Of a stretch of 64,000 nucleotides of DNA, positions 60,801 through 64,000 are shown in pieces (position 1 is the first letter of the stretch; each line of letters begins with the position of its first letter). The notes under the pieces were generated by a model, which saw nothing but the letters and a program-made list of their open reading frames with translations, was not told the origin of the DNA and did no database searches. This DNA comes from Intrasporangium oryzae NRRL B-24470 (GTDB lineage: Bacteria; Actinomycetota; Actinomycetes; Actinomycetales; Dermatophilaceae), in NCBI RefSeq assembly GCF_000576595.1, contig NZ_AWSA01000022.1:1-64000 (forward strand), written 5' to 3'. Both the position numbers and the translations under genes were made by a program.

Positions 60801-61024
60801 ACGCCTGAATTTGCTTCTCGTTCCACGAGGACGACTCGCGAGTAGCGTGCTAAGTTCGACGCGGTTGCAGTTGCAGTTCCTCGCAGTCGAGTAGGTGCCC
60901 GTCATCCACAGGTGGCGGGTTTCTTATCGACATCGACGGGTCCGCCCGACGAGTGGAGTCAAGCGGCAGCCTGGGGCTCACGAGGTGTGCGGTCCCACTG
61001 GCTAAGAAGGAAAGAGTTACCGGT
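60801..61024 (+). promoter_or_regulatory. long leader of the cold-shock gene
   Basis: The 224 bp between folP2 and cspA hold no gene. The region is less GC-rich around 60850-60890, with direct GTTGCAGTTGCAGTT repeats. Cold-shock messages commonly have a long structured 5' leader, and this stretch is the right size for one. Confidence 0.4.
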
Positions 61025-61228
61025 ATGGCACAGGGAACCGTCAAGTGGTTCAACGCTGAGAAGGGCTTTGGTTTCATCGCCCAGGACGGCGGCGGCCCCG
61101 ACGTTTTCGTCCACTACTCGGCCATCCAGACGAACGGCTACCGTTCGCTGGACGAGGCGCAGCGCGTCGAGTTCGAGGTCACGCAGGGTCCGAAGGGTCC
61201 GCAGGCCGACGCAGTTCGTCCGCTCTGA
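61025..61228 (+). CDS. cspA: cold-shock protein (CspA family)
   Basis: The 67-residue OB-fold nucleic-acid-binding protein carries RNP1 as KGFGFI (about 14-19) and RNP2 as VFVHYSAI (about 27-34). It opens [19 protein letters not shown], the standard sequence. It acts as an RNA chaperone in cold or growth transitions. It is monocistronic, with a long leader and a strong terminator. Confidence 0.96.
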   Translation: MAQGTVKWFNAEKGFGFIAQDGGGPDVFVHYSAIQTNGYRSLDEAQRVEFEVTQGPKGPQADAVRPL

Positions 61229-61264
61229 CAGAACGCAACGAGCGACACCCTTAGTCGTTTGTGA

Positions 61265-61296
61265 CGAGGCCCCCCGGCTGATGCCGGGGGGCCTCG
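61265..61296 (+). terminator. terminator of cspA
   Basis: A perfect 13-bp stem (61265-61277 with 61284-61296) closes on six bases and is followed by TT. Confidence 0.75.
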
Positions 61297-61322
61297 TTCG
61301 TCCCCAGGGACAGCCAGCCGGG

Positions 61323-61354
61323 CGTATGCCGCTGGGCCGGCTCTCCGGCATACG
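61323..61354. repeat. inverted pair of the GCGGCATAC motif
   Basis: CGTATGCCG and CGGCATACG flank 14 bases between cspA and the convergent LCP gene. This is the fifth intergenic hairpin made of two opposed motif copies, counting the nested one at 49351. Confidence 0.75.
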
Positions 61355-61385
61355 GCCGGGTGGCGCTCGTCGATGAGCCCAGGGG

Positions 61386-62948
61386 TCAGCACTGCTCGTA
61401 GCTCTTGTCCGCAGACACCGTCCCCGACGAACGGCTCGGGGTGGGCTTCGGCGACGCGGACGCCGTCGCTCCCGGCGTCGCGCTGGCCGAGGGCGTGGCC
61501 GCGGGCGGCTCGATCGCCTTCTGGATCATCGAGCGGATCAGCCGGTAGCTGGGGTTGCCCGGATCGATCCCCTGCTTCGGCGTGAGGGCGACACTCGTGA
61601 TCGTCGCCTTCTGCACGCGGTCGATGAGCTCGGCGAACGCGCCCAGGTTCTCGGCGGGGATGTCGGTGTAGATGTTCTCCCGCGCGATCCGAGCGAGCTC
61701 GGGGTACTTGCCGATCATGGCGGCCGGGTTGACCTGCTTGATGACGGCCTGGACGACGCACCGCTGCCGCGCCTGCCGGTAGAAGTCGTCGTCGGCGGCC
61801 CGGGTCCGGGCGTACCACAGCGCGAGGTTGCCGGAGAGGTGTTGGAGGCCGGGGGAGAAGTAGCCCTTCTCGCCGATGACGCCACCGTGCCCGTCGCTGT
61901 GACCGCCGATCGGCAGCTTCGTGCCGTAGCCGCTCAGCTTGACGTTGACGTCGACACCGCCCATCGCGTTGATGAGCTGTTCGAAGCCCTTGAGGTCGAT
62001 GACGACGAGGTGGTCGATCTTCAGCCCGGTGACCTCCTGGATGACGGCCCGGGTCTGCTCGCGTCCCGGCGCGACGCCGCTGAACGACCCCGGGTGGTTG
62101 CGCCGGTAGTCGTCGACCTCGGTCCAGATCGCGTTGAGCATGCACGGGTCGTTGGGGTCGACCTGCTGACGGAAGCAGACCGGGCTGCCGTAGACGCCGC
62201 TCGGGTAGAGCTTGCGCAGGGGGCTGTCCTTGGGGAGAGGCACGTTCTGGAGGTTGCGCGGCAGCGAGATGAGGGCCGTGTTGCCGGTCTTCGTGTCGAT
62301 GCTCGCGACGATCATCGAGTCGGTGCGCGTCCCGTCGCGTCCGACTCCAGCGTCCGAGCCGAGGAACAGGATGTTGACGCGCGGGGTCTCGGCCCAGGGA
62401 TCCTCCCCGGCCACGACCTCTGCCGCTCGTCCCGGTTCGGGAGGCGGGGCGCTGCCGAACACCTCCGTCACGGTGTCCTTGGTGATCAGGGCGTACTCGA
62501 CACCCTTGTAGGACGTGCCGGCGACGAGGAGCACGAGCACCGTGGTGACGGCTCCGAGCGTCCGGGTCCGCGCCCGGTCGAGCGACGGGGGTCGCGCCTG
62601 GACGGCGGTCGCGACGATCGATGCGCACCAGACGAACCCGAGCACCCCGAGGGACACGGGGGCGACCCTGAGCACGTCCTGGTTGGTGAGGAGCGACAGC
62701 GCACCCGTGCTGATGCCGCGGGAGTAGACGTACCAGGCGAGCCCGGCGACCGACCCGAGGAAGAGAAGGAGGAGCAGCCACCCGGTCTTGCGGCTGCGCG
62801 TTCGCGTGAGGCCGGCACCGGGTATGGCCGTGCCGAGGATGGTGAGCCCGAGCGCACGACGGAAGCCAGCGCGAAGGTCTCTCCGAATGGACCGACGCCC
62901 GCCGGAGGACGCCTCGACGGTGGGGCGCCGGTCGTGCGGTCGGCTCAT
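61386..62948 (-). CDS. LytR-CpsA-Psr (LCP) family wall glycopolymer ligase
   Basis: The 520-residue membrane protein attaches teichoic acid-like or arabinogalactan-type polymers to peptidoglycan. A basic cytoplasmic tail precedes three TM helices (about 55-75, 90-110 and 130-150). The LCP domain follows, with VNILFLGSDAG, DGTRTDSMIVASID, LISLPRNLQNVPLP (phosphate-binding Arg) and IDHLVVIDLKGFEQLINAMGGVDV, then YARTRAADDDFYRQARQRCVVQAV. A Ser/Pro-rich tail ends in Cys. Three TM helices rather than one is typical of the longer actinomycete type. Most of the 217 bp before the next LCP gene is spacer. Confidence 0.92.
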   Translation of the reverse strand: MSRPHDRRPTVEASSGGRRSIRRDLRAGFRRALGLTILGTAIPGAGLTRTRSRKTGWLLLLLFLGSVAGLAWYVYSRGISTGALSLLTNQDVLRVAPVSLGVLGFVWCASIVATAVQARPPSLDRARTRTLGAVTTVLVLLVAGTSYKGVEYALITKDTVTEVFGSAPPPEPGRAAEVVAGEDPWAETPRVNILFLGSDAGVGRDGTRTDSMIVASIDTKTGNTALISLPRNLQNVPLPKDSPLRKLYPSGVYGSPVCFRQQVDPNDPCMLNAIWTEVDDYRRNHPGSFSGVAPGREQTRAVIQEVTGLKIDHLVVIDLKGFEQLINAMGGVDVNVKLSGYGTKLPIGGHSDGHGGVIGEKGYFSPGLQHLSGNLALWYARTRAADDDFYRQARQRCVVQAVIKQVNPAAMIGKYPELARIARENIYTDIPAENLGAFAELIDRVQKATITSVALTPKQGIDPGNPSYRLIRSMIQKAIEPPAATPSASATPGATASASPKPTPSRSSGTVSADKSYEQC

Positions 62949-63165
62949 GGGGTCCTTTCCGAGAGCGGGTCATCGGCGGCCCTCAGATTGTCCCCCAGGA
63001 AACCCCCGTTCGGGCTGGGTTGATCATGTCCGTTCGCTGACCTCGACCCCGCGGCCGTGAGTGGCGGGGTTTCGTACGCCGGCGAGCCAGACGCTCGTCC
63101 CTCAGAGCGACGTCACCACCGCGTCCGGGTGCCATCCGACGCGGACGGCACCCGGCATACGGATT

Positions 63166-64000
63166 TCAGCACTCGTCGTACGACTTCAGCGTCGATGTCG
63201 GCGTCGGCTTCTTGGTCGGCGTCGGCTTTGCCGTAGTGGTCGTGCTGGGGGTCGGCGTCGACGCGGGCGGAGGTGCGATGGCCTTCTGGACCAGCTCGCG
63301 AATCAGGTCGAAGTCGGGCTTGACCGAGCTGATGCCCTGCTTGAGCGTGAGTGCGACGCTGGTGATCTTGGCCTTCTGGACGCGCTCGATGAGGGTGGCG
63401 AAGGCTCCGAGGTTCTGCACCGGGATGTCGGTGTAGATGTTGTCCTTCGCGATCCGGGCCAGCTCGGGGTACTTGCCGAGCATCGACGCGGGGTTGACCT
63501 GCTGGACCACCGCCTGGACGACGCACCGCTGGCGCGCCTGGCGGAAGCCGTCGTCGTCGGCCGCGCGGGTGCGGGCGTACCACAGCGCGAGGTTTCCGGT
63601 GAGGTGCTGACGACCCGGCGAGAAGTAGCCCTTCTCGCCGATGACGCCGCCGTGTCCGTCGCTGTGACCGCCGATCGGCAGCTTGGTTCCGTTGCCACTC
63701 AGCTTGACGTTGACGTCGACGCCACCCATCGCGTTGATGAGCTGCTCGAAGCCCTTGAGGTCGATGACGACCGTGTGGTCGATCTTGAGGCCGACGATCT
63801 CCTGGATGACGTTGCGGGTCTCGTCACGGCCAGGCGCCTCACCGGAGTAGCTCCCGGGGTGGTTCTTGCGGAACTGGTCGACCTCGGTCCAGATCGCATT
63901 GAGCATGCACTGGTCAGCAGCGTCGGTCTGCGCGCGGATGCAGGTGGGCCGGCCGTAGACGCCACTCGGGTACAGCTGACGCAGTGGGCTCGACTCCGGG
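63166..64000 (-). CDS. second LCP family protein (5' end beyond window)
   Basis: The frame is open from the window edge (SSPLRQLYPSGVYGRPTCIRAQ) to the stop at 63166, giving at least 278 residues. The first internal Met is MLNAIWTEVDQFRKNHPGSYSGEAP. The sequence is highly similar to the preceding LCP gene along its whole visible length. It includes IDHTVVIDLKGFEQLINAMGGVDV, YARTRAADDDGFRQARQRCVVQAV and a Ser/Thr/Pro tail ending YDEC. The two are tandem paralogues. The start lies to the right of the window. Confidence 0.9.
   Translation of the reverse strand, partial: PESSPLRQLYPSGVYGRPTCIRAQTDAADQCMLNAIWTEVDQFRKNHPGSYSGEAPGRDETRNVIQEIVGLKIDHTVVIDLKGFEQLINAMGGVDVNVKLSGNGTKLPIGGHSDGHGGVIGEKGYFSPGRQHLTGNLALWYARTRAADDDGFRQARQRCVVQAVVQQVNPASMLGKYPELARIAKDNIYTDIPVQNLGAFATLIERVQKAKITSVALTLKQGISSVKPDFDLIRELVQKAIAPPPASTPTPSTTTTAKPTPTKKPTPTSTLKSYDEC

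Overview
The window is about 72% GC by eye, with strong third-position GC bias and long shadow ORFs on the opposite strands. It comes from an actinomycete. Lineage markers are a mycothiol-dependent isomerase-family protein, two LytR-CpsA-Psr (LCP) wall ligases, a FadE5-type acyl-CoA dehydrogenase, an EtfD-type membrane Fe-S oxidoreductase, a FolP2-type dihydropteroate synthase, a SigB/SigF-type sigma factor and tRNA genes with encoded CCA. Micrococcales, perhaps Intrasporangiaceae, is my guess and is not proven by the sequence. I see no rRNA genes, CRISPR array, prophage or replication origin.

Layout. 1-4.6 kb: two acyl-CoA dehydrogenases, a crotonase-fold protein and an MFS carrier. 4.8-7.1 kb: a MarR regulator followed by a 14-TM drug exporter. 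7.2-9.9 kb: a GAF-ANTAR sensor, a stress sigma factor and a DinB-fold protein. 9.9-18.7 kb: a CopD-CtaG fusion, a small Cys protein behind a strong palindrome, a nitrilase, a thioredoxin-NHL protein and membrane proteins. 18.8-23.4 kb: FadE5-like dehydrogenase, tRNA-Gly(UCC), and a globin operon (truncated globin, flavohaemoprotein, coiled-coil protein). 23.8-34.7 kb: cell-surface and small conserved genes, an ArsR-SRPBCC-SRPBCC operon, an azoreductase and tRNA-Gly(CCC). 35-40 kb: dCTP deaminase, a complete OpuC-type osmolyte ABC transporter and a zinc-free L33 under a Zur-like box. 41-47 kb: a GAF regulator, aldehyde dehydrogenase and DUF779, plus a secreted metalloprotease. 47-53.7 kb: a large secreted protein, EtfD, cysK and cysE. 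53.8-59.5 kb is the accessory part: hipBA, tRNA-Ser, DoxX, and an IS110-family element inserted in a quinone oxidoreductase gene. 59.6-64 kb: a candidate small RNA, folP2, a cold-shock gene and two tandem LCP genes, the second cut by the window edge.

Functional themes. The acyl-CoA dehydrogenases and EtfD fit one beta-oxidation electron route (dehydrogenase to ETF to EtfD to quinone). cysE and cysK give the two-step route from serine to cysteine. The globins, azoreductase, sigma factor and ANTAR protein point to redox and stress handling.

The most unusual signal is not a gene. The heptamer GGCATAC, usually within GCGGCATAC, occurs about 46 times on the two strands by my hand count, against roughly 6 expected from base composition. 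It persists inside genes at the cost of rare TAT and ATA codons. Between genes it repeatedly forms the two arms of hairpins. This resembles the way DNA uptake sequences are arranged in Neisseria. Second is an IS110 insertion that can be reversed on paper to restore an intact 342-codon reading frame. Third is an orphan promoter-hairpin-terminator unit that looks like a small RNA gene divergent from folP2.
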